Shown here: positions 1 through 6,808 of the stretch, piece by piece | Layout of the letters: each line of letters begins with the position of its first letter | Numbering within the stretch: position 1 is the stretch's first letter | Assembly (NCBI GenBank): GCA_937908275.1 | Contig: CALERA010000051.1 | Span: 1-9,317 of the forward strand | DNA from: an uncultured Desulfarculaceae bacterium | GTDB taxonomy: Bacteria > Desulfobacterota > Desulfarculia > Desulfarculales > Desulfarculaceae | DNA length: 9,317 bases | Reading direction: 5' to 3' | The notes under the pieces: model-generated | What the model was told of the DNA's origin: nothing | Databases searched by the model: none | What the model saw: only the letters and a program-made list of their open reading frames with translations | Position numbers and translations under genes: made by a program

Positions 1-886
1 CGTAGGTGTCCATGATGGTCACCAGTCTGGCCCCGGCGGGCAGGGATTCGGCCGCCAGGTCGCGCCCGCCGGCCATCAGCAAAAAGTCATGATAGGCCCG
101 GGCCAGGTCCGCGGCCTGGGCCGGATCGTCCCGCCGGGAGAGGAAGCCCACCGCCTCCTGGCCGTCCACCAGGTAGTTGGCGGCGTAGACCTGGTCCAGT
201 TTGTCGAAGCCAAAGACATTGGCCGCCAGCAGGGAGATCGAGCCGGCCTGCAGGCCCTGGGGCGGGAACAGCGCCCGCTCGTCGGGCTGGGCCGCGGCCA
301 GGGCCGGGGCGCGCTCCAGCCAGGCCGCCAACCAGGCGCGCATGGCCTGCACCAACTCCGGCTGGGACCCGGCGGCGATGATCTCCAGGTACCAGGGGCC
401 GTGCTGCACAAAGAGCGAGTTGCCGGAGAGATGGGCGGTGGTGGGCAGGTCCAGCTTCTGGCCCCGGTCGCGGCGCTGGGTGCTGAAGGCGCTGAAGGCG
501 GCCTTGTCGTCCTTCATCTGGAAGACAAAGGCCTCGAACCAGGCCTGGGGCTGCCCGGCCAGGCGGTGGCGCCGGGCGCTCAGGGCCTCGAACCCGGCCG
601 CCAGGTAGAGCTCGGCCTTGCCGTCGATCTTGTCGCTCAGGGTCTCGGGGCCGAAGCGCTCCACCGGCCCCATCGCCTCCAGGCCGGCCGGCAGCAGGCT
701 GGCCAGGTCCCCGGGCGAGCCGGCGGCCACGGCCGGGCCGGCCGCGCCGGGGGTGGTGGGCGCGCCCCAGCGGGCGGGGTCGTACTGGGCCTGCTGGCGC
801 AGCACCCCCAGGGCGATGACCACCAGCAGGGCCAGGATCACGGCCCCGACAAGGGTTTGGCTGCGGCTGACGGCGGCGCTGGTCAC
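1..886 (-). CDS. membrane-anchored DUF6599-like protein, C-terminus cut by window edge
   Basis: An open frame runs from a GTG at 886 leftwards off the window, giving 295 whole codons without a stop. The start is supported by an AGGAG box 7 nt upstream (about 894-898). Residues about 12-29 (LVGAVILALLVVIALGVL) form one hydrophobic helix after a short polar N-terminus, so the protein is probably anchored in the inner membrane with the rest outside the cytoplasm. After a Pro/Ala/Gly-rich linker (about 40-65) comes a soluble domain with 'ETLSDKIDGKAELYLAAGFE' (81-100), 'WFEAFVFQMKD' and 'LFPPQGL', which resemble DUF6599 proteins (family pattern: 'NLYdyINGgAelYlsyGF'). The function of that family is not known to me. 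It lies downstream of the permease pair with a 173-bp gap, so it may be transcribed separately. The family call is from memory of motifs; the reading frame itself is firm. Confidence 0.72.
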   Translation of the reverse strand, partial: MTSAAVSRSQTLVGAVILALLVVIALGVLRQQAQYDPARWGAPTTPGAAGPAVAAGSPGDLASLLPAGLEAMGPVERFGPETLSDKIDGKAELYLAAGFEALSARRHRLAGQPQAWFEAFVFQMKDDKAAFSAFSTQRRDRGQKLDLPTTAHLSGNSLFVQHGPWYLEIIAAGSQPELVQAMRAWLAAWLERAPALAAAQPDERALFPPQGLQAGSISLLAANVFGFDKLDQVYAANYLVDGQEAVGFLSRRDDPAQAADLARAYHDFLLMAGGRDLAAESLPAGARLVTIMDTY

Positions 887-1059
887 TCCCCGGCTCCTGG
901 CATGGGTCGCGCGGCAGGACGCGCCCTGCCCAGAAGTTTGGACCCAGGCGGGGCGGCCGTCAATGGCCCCTGGTCTCCAATCGGAAGCCGGCTGGGGAAT
1001 CGCGGCCATGAAGCCCGCAAAACCCAGGCGTTGCCACTGGTTACCCCTAGCTAACCGGG
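887..1059. other. intergenic gap between the TIGR03943 gene and the DUF6599-like gene
   Basis: This 173-bp gap follows the TAG of the upstream gene and ends at the GTG of the downstream one. It holds a short inverted repeat GGTTA/TAACC (1039-1043 and 1052-1056, loop of 8) just after the stop and a second, GGCAGG/CCTGCC (913-918 and 925-930, loop of 6), shortly before the ribosome binding site. Neither is followed by a T-run in the minus direction, so I do not call a terminator. No open frame of note is seen. Confidence 0.4.
935..963 (-). promoter_or_regulatory. weak candidate promoter for the DUF6599-like gene
   Basis: On the minus strand TTGACG (963-958; 5 of 6 matches to TTGACA) is followed after 17 bp by CAAACT (940-935; only 3 of 6 matches to TATAAT). 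Transcription would begin near 928, about 40 nt before the GTG. The good -35 and exact spacing favour it; the poor -10 leaves it uncertain. Confidence 0.3.
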
Positions 1060-1869
1060 CTAGAACGTAGTGGCCACGATGTAGGGCGGGTCCGGGGCCG
1101 GGATTTCCTTCAGCTCGTCCAGCTCGATGGCCAGGCTGCGCGAAGGTCCGGGCAACACCACCGGATGGCCCCGGGCCTGGTACCAACTGTCGGTATGCAC
1201 CTGGCCCTCGCCCGGGCCGCGCAGCACCACGCTGGCCGGGCGGGCGTCGGCGGTGCAGCAGGAGATCACGAAGCGGTAGAGGAAGGCCCCCACCTGGTTG
1301 GCGCGCTGGTCCTCGGCCAGGTTGGCCTGCTCGGCCGGGGTGAGCACGTAGCCCCGGCCCACCACCTGGACCTTGTCCGGCAGTTGGCCGGTGTCCAGGT
1401 AGAGCTTGTGCAGCTCCAGCAGGGTCAACTCGCGGTAGCCGTCCACGAACCTGGGCGGGGCGTCGTCCAGGGGGGTGGTCAGGGGGTTGACCGGGGCATG
1501 GGGCGCGCTGGCCTGGGCCTGGGCCCCCTGGCCGCCCAGGCCGGTGGAGGTCAGGCTGAGGCTGGTGGGTCCCATGGCCAGGAAGACGAAAAGCGGGGCC
1601 CACTGCACCGCCAGCAGCGGCCAGGAGGGGCCGGACTTGCTCTCCGGGCCGTGGTCGTGCCCGCAGCCGCAGGCCGGGGCCGGCGCGCCTCCCCGGCCCC
1701 AGGTGGCCAGCAGACAGAGCACCAGCAGGCCCAGGCCGATGACCTGCAACCAGCCATGCCAGGCCGCCACGTAAAAGGTGTAGTACCCCCCGGCCAGCAT
1801 CACCCCCACCAGGATGATCCAGGGGGCCAGCAGCAGGGCCCGGCCATGGCGCGCGATCAAGGCCCTCAT
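1060..1869 (-). CDS. TIGR03943/YcgQ-like (DUF1980) membrane protein, permease partner
   Basis: This 269-residue protein is the usual genetic partner of DUF318 permeases. Two hydrophobic segments lie near residues 11-35 and 38-56, then a Cys/His cluster (CGCGHDH, Cys67, Cys69, His71, His73), a third hydrophobic stretch (about 83-105), a Gln/Ala/Pro linker, and a soluble C-terminal domain (about 140-269). That domain holds 'VQVVGRGY' (167-174) and 'FVISCCTADARPASV' (200-214); the adjacent cysteines 204-205 in a 'CC.aDA' setting are what identifies the TIGR03943 family. The ATG overlaps the permease TGA as ATGA, implying translational coupling and a joint membrane complex. The biochemical role is not established; related pairs occur near metal-homeostasis genes, and the Cys/His cluster fits a metal role here, but that is inference. 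Confidence 0.85.
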   Translation of the reverse strand: MRALIARHGRALLLAPWIILVGVMLAGGYYTFYVAAWHGWLQVIGLGLLVLCLLATWGRGGAPAPACGCGHDHGPESKSGPSWPLLAVQWAPLFVFLAMGPTSLSLTSTGLGGQGAQAQASAPHAPVNPLTTPLDDAPPRFVDGYRELTLLELHKLYLDTGQLPDKVQVVGRGYVLTPAEQANLAEDQRANQVGAFLYRFVISCCTADARPASVVLRGPGEGQVHTDSWYQARGHPVVLPGPSRSLAIELDELKEIPAPDPPYIVATTF

Positions 1870-2966
1870 CGCAGCACCGTGACCCCGGCCGCCAGCAGGC
1901 CCACCCCCAGCCAGACCAGGGCCGAGAGCAGGATGATGAAGCGGCCCCGGAAGATCAGGCGATAGGCCAGCAGCAGCTTGAGGTCGAACATCGGTCCCAG
2001 GACCAGGAAGGCGATGTGGGCCGGGAAGCTGAACTCGGTGAAGCTGGCGGCCACGAAGGCGTCGGCCTCGGAGCAGAGCGAGAGCACCCCGGCCAGGACC
2101 ATCATGGTCAGGGGTCCCAGGAAGGTCCCGCCGCCCAGGGAGGCCAGGAGCGAGGCCGAGAGGAAGGTCTTGATGGCGCTGGCCAAAAACACCCCGGCCA
2201 GGAAATAGGGCATCATCTCGGCGAAGTCGTCGGCCAGGTGGCCCGCCACCCGCGCGAAGACCCCACCCGGGGCCGGGGCCTGATCGTGGGCATGGTCATG
2301 GCCGCAGCCGCAGGCCGGCGGCGGGGTCTGGGGCGAGAGCGCCAGGCTGTCCAGGGACTGCGGCGCCGGGCCGGCGGCCGGGACGGGCGGAGCGGCCGGC
2401 TCCGTGGCCAGGGCGGCCTGGGGCCTGAGGGCCAGCACCGCCCAACCGATCGCCACCGCCACCGCGAAGCCGCCCAGGCCCCGCCAGACCGGGTGGGCCA
2501 GGTCCTGGTAGGCGATGTAGGTGGAGGCCAGCACCGTGGGGTTGATGATCGGCGCGGCCAGCAGATAGGTGACGGCATGGGGCAGAGGCAGGCCCTTGCG
2601 CAGGAGCCCCCGGGCCACCATCACCACCCCGCACTCGCAGACCGGGAACAGCGGGGCCAGGAGGGCCACCGCCGGCACCCCCCAGAGGCCCAGGCGGGCG
2701 GTGATCCGGGGCAGGACCTCCGGCGGCAGCCACAGCTCCAGGACGGCGGTGAGCAGGGCCCCCAGCAGGATGAAGGGCGTGGCCTCCAGGCAGATGGCCA
2801 GGAAGTAGGAGGCGAAGGCCTCCAGCCAGGGGGCCGGGGCGCTCCCCAGGGGCAGGAAGCGGTTGACCAGGGCCCCGCCAAAGACCACCAGCACCCCGGC
2901 CCCCAGGGTCAGGGCCAGGTAGTGGTCGGGTCCGGGCTTGGCCACGGCGGTTGGGGACTGACTCAA
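1866..2966 (-). CDS. YcgR-type permease (DUF318/UPF0718, ArsP-like superfamily)
   Basis: Read from TTG at 2966 this is a 366-residue polytopic membrane protein. That start is chosen because GGGAGAG (2979-2973) sits 6 nt upstream; the frame stays open to a TTG at 3074 but would then translate a structured leader. Hallmarks of the family are 'FPVCECG' (107-113), 'AAPIINPTVLAST' (138-149), 'LSLCSEADAFVAASF' (295-309) and 'GPMFDLKLLLAY' (324-335), with about eight hydrophobic segments. Between the two halves lies a Pro/Ala-rich cytosolic or periplasmic loop (about 182-240) ending in ACGCGHDHAHDQ (218-229), a probable metal-binding cluster. ArsP, a distant relative, exports methylated arsenicals; the substrate of the YcgR branch is unknown to me. 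The next gene overlaps by 4 bp (ATGA) and encodes its standard partner, so they likely work together, plausibly on a metal or metalloid. Confidence 0.88.
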   Translation of the reverse strand: MSQSPTAVAKPGPDHYLALTLGAGVLVVFGGALVNRFLPLGSAPAPWLEAFASYFLAICLEATPFILLGALLTAVLELWLPPEVLPRITARLGLWGVPAVALLAPLFPVCECGVVMVARGLLRKGLPLPHAVTYLLAAPIINPTVLASTYIAYQDLAHPVWRGLGGFAVAVAIGWAVLALRPQAALATEPAAPPVPAAGPAPQSLDSLALSPQTPPPACGCGHDHAHDQAPAPGGVFARVAGHLADDFAEMMPYFLAGVFLASAIKTFLSASLLASLGGGTFLGPLTMMVLAGVLSLCSEADAFVAASFTEFSFPAHIAFLVLGPMFDLKLLLAYRLIFRGRFIILLSALVWLGVGLLAAGVTVLR

Positions 2967-2972
2967 GGCTGT

Positions 2973-2979
2973 CTCTCCC
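2973..2979 (-). promoter_or_regulatory. ribosome binding site deciding the TTG start of the permease
   Basis: GGGAGAG on the minus strand lies 6 nt before TTG 2966-2964. No comparable box precedes the alternative upstream start at 3074. The first six bases are the exact complement of TCTCCC in the leader (3017-3012), so the site could be masked by RNA pairing. Confidence 0.6.
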
Positions 2980-2991
2980 GGTTGGGTTCGG

Positions 2992-3014
2992 CCCTGGGGC
3001 GGTTCGCCCCAGGG
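2992..3014 (-). repeat. perfect 10-bp inverted repeat in the permease leader (hairpin B)
   Basis: CCCTGGGGCG (2992-3001) and CGCCCCAGGG (3005-3014) are perfect inverted copies separated by 3 bases. In the minus-strand transcript the hairpin would form 12 nt before the ribosome binding site. Its upstream arm shares 3010-3014 with the preceding hairpin, so the two cannot both form fully. It is not followed by a U-run, so it is not a standard intrinsic terminator. Confidence 0.6.
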
Positions 3015-3044
3015 AGAAGCCCGCCGGAGTCGGCGGGCTCCCTG
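3010..3044 (-). repeat. 14-bp bulged hairpin between MATE and permease genes (hairpin A)
   Basis: AGCCCGCCG (3018-3026) and CGGCGGGCT (3031-3039) form a perfect 9-bp stem with loop GAGT. An alternative register lets CAGGGA at 3010-3015 pair with TCCCTG at 3039-3044 around an 8-bp core, leaving a 3-base bulge. In transcript order it follows the MATE stop codon (3103) by about 60 nt. The bases after it (TCTCCCTGG) are not a clear U-tract, so it may be a weak terminator for the MATE gene, an mRNA-stabilising element, or part of a regulated leader for the permease. Confidence 0.55.
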
Positions 3045-3102
3045 AAACATGGCGGCCCGGTCGGGTTCGCGCAAGAGACAAAAACGTGGGGCGGCGAGCT
3101 TC

Positions 3103-4500
3103 TCAGCCCTGGACCGGGGCGGCGGTCTCCACCACCCGCATCCGCCGCCAGGCCCCCCGGCGGTAGCGCCGCCAGTTGGTCAGGCCCAGCACCACCAGGT
3201 ACAGGATGATGCAGAACCAGATCCGGTGGATGTCCCAGCCCAGGTGGGTCACTCCCAGATAGGTGGGCAGCACCAGGAACAATCCCGCCACCGCGGCCAT
3301 GTTCAGCATCACGAAGCGGCTGTCGCCCGCGCCCTTGAGCGCGCCGATGTAGATGATGCCCATGGCGTCGAACAGGGTGTAGAGGGCCACGTAGCGCACC
3401 AGGGTGGAGCCCAGGTCCACCAACCGCGCCCCCTGGTCCGCGCCCAGCTCCCGGGGCAGGAAGGACTCCACCAGCCAACCGGGAAAGACCAGGAAAAACA
3501 GCGCCACCAGGCCCATGTAGGCCAGGGTGACGTGGATGGTGCTGGTGGTGGCCGCCTCGGCCAGCTCCGGACGGCCGGCCCCCACCGCCTGGCCCACCAG
3601 GGTGCTGACCGCGATGGAGAAGCCCACCATGGGCAAAAACGACAGGGTGCTGATGGAAAAGGCGATGGTGGTGGCGGCCAGCTCCAGGGTGCCCAGCCGG
3701 CCCACGAAGAACACCGCCAGGGTGATGGAGGCCATGTCCAGCCAGAACTGGACCCCGGCCGGCAGGCCGAAGCGCATCAGGCGCAGAAAGAGGTCCTTTT
3801 CCGGCCGCCAGGCGCTCTTGACCGCGAAGGCCTTCTCCTGGCGGGGGGTGAAGATGGCCAGGGCGAAGAGCACCGCCATCACCACCCAGCCGGTGACCGT
3901 GGCCAGGGCCGCGCCCACGATGCCCATTTCCGGAAAGCCCCAGGCCCCGTTGATCAGGGCGTAGTCCAGGGGCACGTTCACCGCCGCGCCGGCCAGGTTG
4001 ATCAGCATCACCGGCCGGGTGCGTCCCCGGCCGGAGAAAAAGCAGGACAGGGAGCTTTGCAGCACCCCGATGCCCGAGCCCAGGCAGAGCCAGCGGAAAT
4101 AGCTGACCTCCAGGGCCTGGATCTCCGGAGCGTGGTCCGCCAGGGCGAACAGCGGCCCGGCCACCAGGCCCTGGGCGGCCAGCAAGGCCCCGGAAATGAC
4201 GGAGAACCAGATGCCGGTCCACAGGGCGGCCCCCACCCGGCGCGGCGCGCCCGAGCCCACGTATTGGGCCACGAAAACATTGACATATCCGGCCGAGCCC
4301 ATGAAAAAGGCCTGGAAAACAAAGGCCGCCAGGCCGGCGGGCATGGCCGCGGCGATGGTTTCCAGGGAGTAGCGGGCCAGGAACATCCGGTCGGTGAAGT
4401 GCATCACCGTGGTGGAGGCCATGGAGATCACCAGGGGCAGGCCCAGGGCCAGGACCTGGCGATAGCCGTTGGGTTGGGACCAGCGCTCGAACATCGTCAT
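3103..4500 (-). CDS. MATE family efflux transporter
   Basis: This 465-residue protein is full length for the MATE (NorM/DinF) family, which exports drugs or other organic cations in exchange for Na+ or H+ across the inner membrane. About twelve hydrophobic segments are visible in two homologous halves. Family signatures include 'LGLPLVISMASTTVMHFTDRM' start of helix 1 (about residues 18-38), 'GYVNVFVAQYVGSG' (71-84), 'NVPLDYALINGAWGFPEMGI' in the first half, and 'GFSIAVSTLVGQAVGAGRPE' in the second half. The C-terminus is Arg-rich and soluble. The frame opens ATG ACG ATG: GGATG lies 7 nt before the second ATG (4494), so the true start may be two codons inside. It follows the corrinoid activator after a hairpin terminator; I see no clear promoter of its own, so partial read-through is possible. 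The substrate cannot be told from sequence. Confidence 0.92.
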   Translation of the reverse strand: MTMFERWSQPNGYRQVLALGLPLVISMASTTVMHFTDRMFLARYSLETIAAAMPAGLAAFVFQAFFMGSAGYVNVFVAQYVGSGAPRRVGAALWTGIWFSVISGALLAAQGLVAGPLFALADHAPEIQALEVSYFRWLCLGSGIGVLQSSLSCFFSGRGRTRPVMLINLAGAAVNVPLDYALINGAWGFPEMGIVGAALATVTGWVVMAVLFALAIFTPRQEKAFAVKSAWRPEKDLFLRLMRFGLPAGVQFWLDMASITLAVFFVGRLGTLELAATTIAFSISTLSFLPMVGFSIAVSTLVGQAVGAGRPELAEAATTSTIHVTLAYMGLVALFFLVFPGWLVESFLPRELGADQGARLVDLGSTLVRYVALYTLFDAMGIIYIGALKGAGDSRFVMLNMAAVAGLFLVLPTYLGVTHLGWDIHRIWFCIILYLVVLGLTNWRRYRRGAWRRMRVVETAAPVQG

Positions 4501-4528
4501 CCATCCGCCCCGGCCCGGCCGGGGTGTG

Positions 4529-4567
4529 AAAACGCGCCCCCTCCCGCGGCCGCGCCGGGGAGGGGGC
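4529..4567 (-). terminator. intrinsic terminator after the corrinoid activator gene
   Basis: GCCCCCTCCC (4536-4545) and GGGAGGGGGC (4558-4567) form a perfect 10-bp stem, and CGGC/GCCG inside adds 4 more pairs around a CGC loop with a single unpaired G. In minus-strand RNA the stem is followed by GCG and then UUUU (4532-4529). It lies 51 bp past the stop codon at 4618. The U-run is short and offset by 3 bases, so termination may be partial. A smaller CCGCC/GGCGG hairpin (4582-4595) precedes it. Confidence 0.6.
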
Positions 4568-4617
4568 TCGGAAATCGCGCTCCGCCGGGTGGCGGGGAGG
4601 TTCCGGGCCGGGTGGGC

Positions 4618-6591
4618 CTAGCCCACCTGTTTCAGCGCCTGGCGGGCCTCGGCCAGGCGGGCCCAGGTCTGGGGGAAGAGGCGGTTGCCCTCGGTGTGGG
4701 GCAGGAACAGGCTGCCGGTGTAGTTGCCCATGTAGTTGGGGGCCACGCTGAGCTCGAAGTTGGTCATCTTGTCCACGATGTCGCCCACCTCGGTGCGCAG
4801 TTGGTTGCTCATGGCCACCATGCGCGCCCCCAACAGCGAGCCGTTGCCCACGAAGGTGAACTTCTCCAGGGGCAGCTCGGGCAGCAGCCCGATCAGGATG
4901 GCGCGCTCCAGGTTGATGGACTGGCCGAAGCCGCCGGCCAGGATCACCCGCTCCAGGTCGTGGATGGAAAGCCCCACGCCCTCCAGCAGGGTCATGTAGG
5001 CGGCGTACATCGCGCCCTTGGCCCGGAGCAGGTTGTCGATGTCGGTCTCGGTCAGGCCGATGTCCCGGCCGATGGAGGTGTCCTCGGCCCAGGCCAGCAC
5101 GTACTCCGGCCCGTCCTCGCCCTGGCGCACCCGGTCGCTCTTGTGGTCCAGGTTGTAGTGGCCGCGCTCGTCGATGATGCCGGCCATCAGCAGGGAGGCC
5201 ACGGTGGCGATCAGGCCGGAGCCGCAGATGCCCCGGGGCTTGGCCTTGCCCACGGTGACGATGGCCGGCTCGCCGCTGATGGGGTTGACCGAGAAGTTCT
5301 CGATGGCCCCCTTGCTGGCCCGCATGCCGAACTTGATGCCGCCGCCCTCGAAGGCCGGGCCGGCGCTGGCCGCGGCGCAGGCCATCCAGTCGCGGTTGCC
5401 CACCACCACCTCGCCGTTGGTGCCCAGATCGATGAACAGGGTCAGGCGCTCGTCCTTGTGCATGCCCACGCCCATCACGCCCGCCACCACGTCCCCGCCC
5501 ACGTAGGAGGCCGCCGCCGGGAAGACCAGCAGGCGCACGTGGTCGGCCAGGGCCAGGCCGAACTGGCTGGCCCGCAGGGGGGGATAGTAGGCCGCCGCCG
5601 GCACGTAGGGCTCCAGGCGGATGTACTTGGGCTCCACCCCCAGGAAAAGCTGGGTCATGGTGGTGTTGCCGGCCAGGGTGGCCAGGTTGATGTCGGTCAA
5701 CTCCACCCCGGCCTTGCGCGCCACCGCCTTGAGCACCTCGTTGATGGAGCCGCAGGCCGCCTCGCCCAGGCGTTTGAGGCCGCCGGGCTTGCCGGCGTAG
5801 ACGATGCGGCTGATGACGTCCTCGCCATAGCCGATCTGGCCGTTGAAGTCGCCCTCGGTGGCCAGGACCTGGCCGCTGTTCAGGTCGATGAGCTGGGCCC
5901 AGACGGTGGTGGTGCCCAGGTCGATGGCCACCGCCAGGTTGCTGGCGCTGGTGTCGCCGGGCTCCACCCGGATCACCTGGTTGCGGCCGTATTTGCGCCG
6001 CACCGGGCGCATGATGGTGGTGGTCACCTGCCAATCGCCCTGGCGCCAGGCCTCGGGCAGGTCGCGGATGGCCTCGAAGGCGAAGCTGAAGCCGCGCTCG
6101 CCTTTTTCGCGCAGGCAGGCCAGCAGCCGGGCCACGTCGTTGCGATTGTCCTCCAGGGTGGGGTGGTTGGCCCGCACCGTGACCTTGGCCAGGGCCGGGT
6201 CGAAGCGGCCCTCCTGCTTCAGCTCCTCGCCGCCGATCAGGGTGGCCTGCTGGGCGCTGCCGGCGGCCAGGGCCTTCAGGGCCACCTTGTCCAGGCTCGA
6301 CTCCACCGGAACCCGGACCACCACGTCTTCGGTCAGCTCGGCCAGGCAGGCCTGGCGCACGCCCTTGGCCACGTCCTGGGGATTGATCTTCTCGGTCAGC
6401 CCCCCCTGGACGCTGCCCTCCTCCACGATGACCCGGCATTTGCCGCAGACGCCCTCGCCGCCGCAGGAGGCGTTGATGTGCACGCCGGCCTCCAGGGCGA
6501 CTTCCAAAATGGTGCTGCCGACCGGGGCCTGGGCGACGATGTTGAAGGGTTCGAAACGCACCTTGACGCTGGCGGGTTGATCCTGGCTCAC
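4618..6591 (-). CDS. RACo-type ferredoxin/ASKHA ATPase, reductive activator of corrinoid proteins
   Basis: This 657-residue protein uses ATP hydrolysis to drive electron transfer from its own [2Fe-2S] cluster to inactive Co(II) corrinoid proteins, returning them to the Co(I) state used by methyltransferases. The N-terminal plant-type ferredoxin domain (about 5-95) has Cys43, Cys49, Cys52 and Cys82 in the expected C-x5-C-x2-C-x29-C pattern. A linker and middle domain follow, then an ASKHA fold with 'AIDLGTTT' (222-229, phosphate 1), 'AGNTTMT' (307-313), 'YVGGDVVAG' (363-371), 'LFIDLGTNGE' (385-394, phosphate 2) and 'ILAGGFG' (550-556, adenosine). The length matches known RACo/DUF4445 proteins. 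The GTG start has AGGA 5 nt upstream. No methyltransferase or corrinoid protein lies in the window, so the partner (Wood–Ljungdahl CoFeSP or an MtgC/MttC-like protein) is unknown. It appears to be transcribed alone. Confidence 0.93.
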   Translation of the reverse strand: MSQDQPASVKVRFEPFNIVAQAPVGSTILEVALEAGVHINASCGGEGVCGKCRVIVEEGSVQGGLTEKINPQDVAKGVRQACLAELTEDVVVRVPVESSLDKVALKALAAGSAQQATLIGGEELKQEGRFDPALAKVTVRANHPTLEDNRNDVARLLACLREKGERGFSFAFEAIRDLPEAWRQGDWQVTTTIMRPVRRKYGRNQVIRVEPGDTSASNLAVAIDLGTTTVWAQLIDLNSGQVLATEGDFNGQIGYGEDVISRIVYAGKPGGLKRLGEAACGSINEVLKAVARKAGVELTDINLATLAGNTTMTQLFLGVEPKYIRLEPYVPAAAYYPPLRASQFGLALADHVRLLVFPAAASYVGGDVVAGVMGVGMHKDERLTLFIDLGTNGEVVVGNRDWMACAAASAGPAFEGGGIKFGMRASKGAIENFSVNPISGEPAIVTVGKAKPRGICGSGLIATVASLLMAGIIDERGHYNLDHKSDRVRQGEDGPEYVLAWAEDTSIGRDIGLTETDIDNLLRAKGAMYAAYMTLLEGVGLSIHDLERVILAGGFGQSINLERAILIGLLPELPLEKFTFVGNGSLLGARMVAMSNQLRTEVGDIVDKMTNFELSVAPNYMGNYTGSLFLPHTEGNRLFPQTWARLAEARQALKQVG

Positions 6592-6629
6592 GATATTCCT
6601 ACATTTATCAGGTTATTAGGGCCAAGATG

Positions 6630-6654
6630 GCGGCGACCGGCGCGGTCGGGCCGC
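6630..6654 (-). other. hairpin in the 5' leader of the corrinoid activator mRNA
   Basis: GCGGC GACCG (6630-6639) pairs with CGGTC (6643-6647) and GCCGC (6650-6654), giving 10 bp around a GCG loop with a 2-base bulge. It lies between the candidate promoter (6687-6715) and the AGGA/GTG start, ending about 38 nt before the GTG. No U-run follows, so it is not a terminator. I see no known riboswitch core here. In a GC-rich region chance stems of this size are not rare. Confidence 0.4.
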
Positions 6655-6686
6655 GCTCTCCCGCCCTTGCGTTTTTCGATACACCC

Positions 6687-6715
6687 ATGATAACAGGTCG
6701 TTCAGGGGTTGGCGA
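6687..6715 (-). promoter_or_regulatory. candidate sigma70-type promoter for the corrinoid activator
   Basis: On the minus strand TCGCCA (6715-6710; 4 of 6 consensus bases) is separated by 17 bp from TATCAT (6692-6687; 5 of 6). Transcription would begin near 6680, giving a leader of about 90 nt before the GTG at 6591. The site lies in a stretch less GC-rich than its surroundings. Confidence 0.5.
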
Positions 6716-6719
6716 GCGG

Positions 6720-6748
6720 ATGCCAGCCGCCGCCTCCGCCGGTACAAT
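6720..6748 (+). promoter_or_regulatory. candidate sigma70-type promoter for the receiver–HisKA / LpdD-like operon
   Basis: ATGCCA (6720-6725; 4 of 6) is followed after exactly 17 bp by TACAAT (6743-6748; 5 of 6). Transcription would begin near 6755, about 55 nt before the ATG at 6809. Its -35 box is 4 bp from the -35 box of the divergent promoter. Confidence 0.55.
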
Positions 6749-6808
6749 AGGAGGCAGGCCCAAATCCCCAAATGCCGCGCCGGAAACCACGCTTGCCGGG
6801 AGTGCGCG

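Noticed and set aside
89..1054. Plus-strand open frames opposite the DUF6599-like gene
   Set aside because: The minus-strand frame has a proper start, ribosome binding site, membrane anchor and family motifs; the plus-strand product is Gly/Gln/Ala-rich without recognisable domains.
2967..3074. N-terminal extension of the permease to a TTG at 3074
   Set aside because: The extra 36 residues are Arg/Pro-rich, not part of the family, and would be translated across two strong hairpins; the TTG at 2966 has a good ribosome binding site.
3081..3092. T-run on the minus strand (TTTTTGTCTCTTG) after the MATE gene as an intrinsic terminator
   Set aside because: No stable stem ends next to it; the nearest small stem (GGGCT/AGCTC) is over 10 nt upstream.
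3049..6690. Very long plus-strand open frame (about 1213 codons) opposite the MATE and corrinoid activator genes, and a similar minus-strand frame of about 1158 codons at 2963-6439
   Set aside because: Their translations are Gly/His/Gln/Arg/Pro-rich low-complexity text with no domain, and both span gene boundaries, a terminator and a promoter region. They are by-products of GC-rich third positions in the real genes.
6592..6690. Cobalamin riboswitch in front of the corrinoid activator
   Set aside because: The leader is only about 90 nt with a single hairpin, too short for a cobalamin riboswitch, and I see no B12-box-like core.
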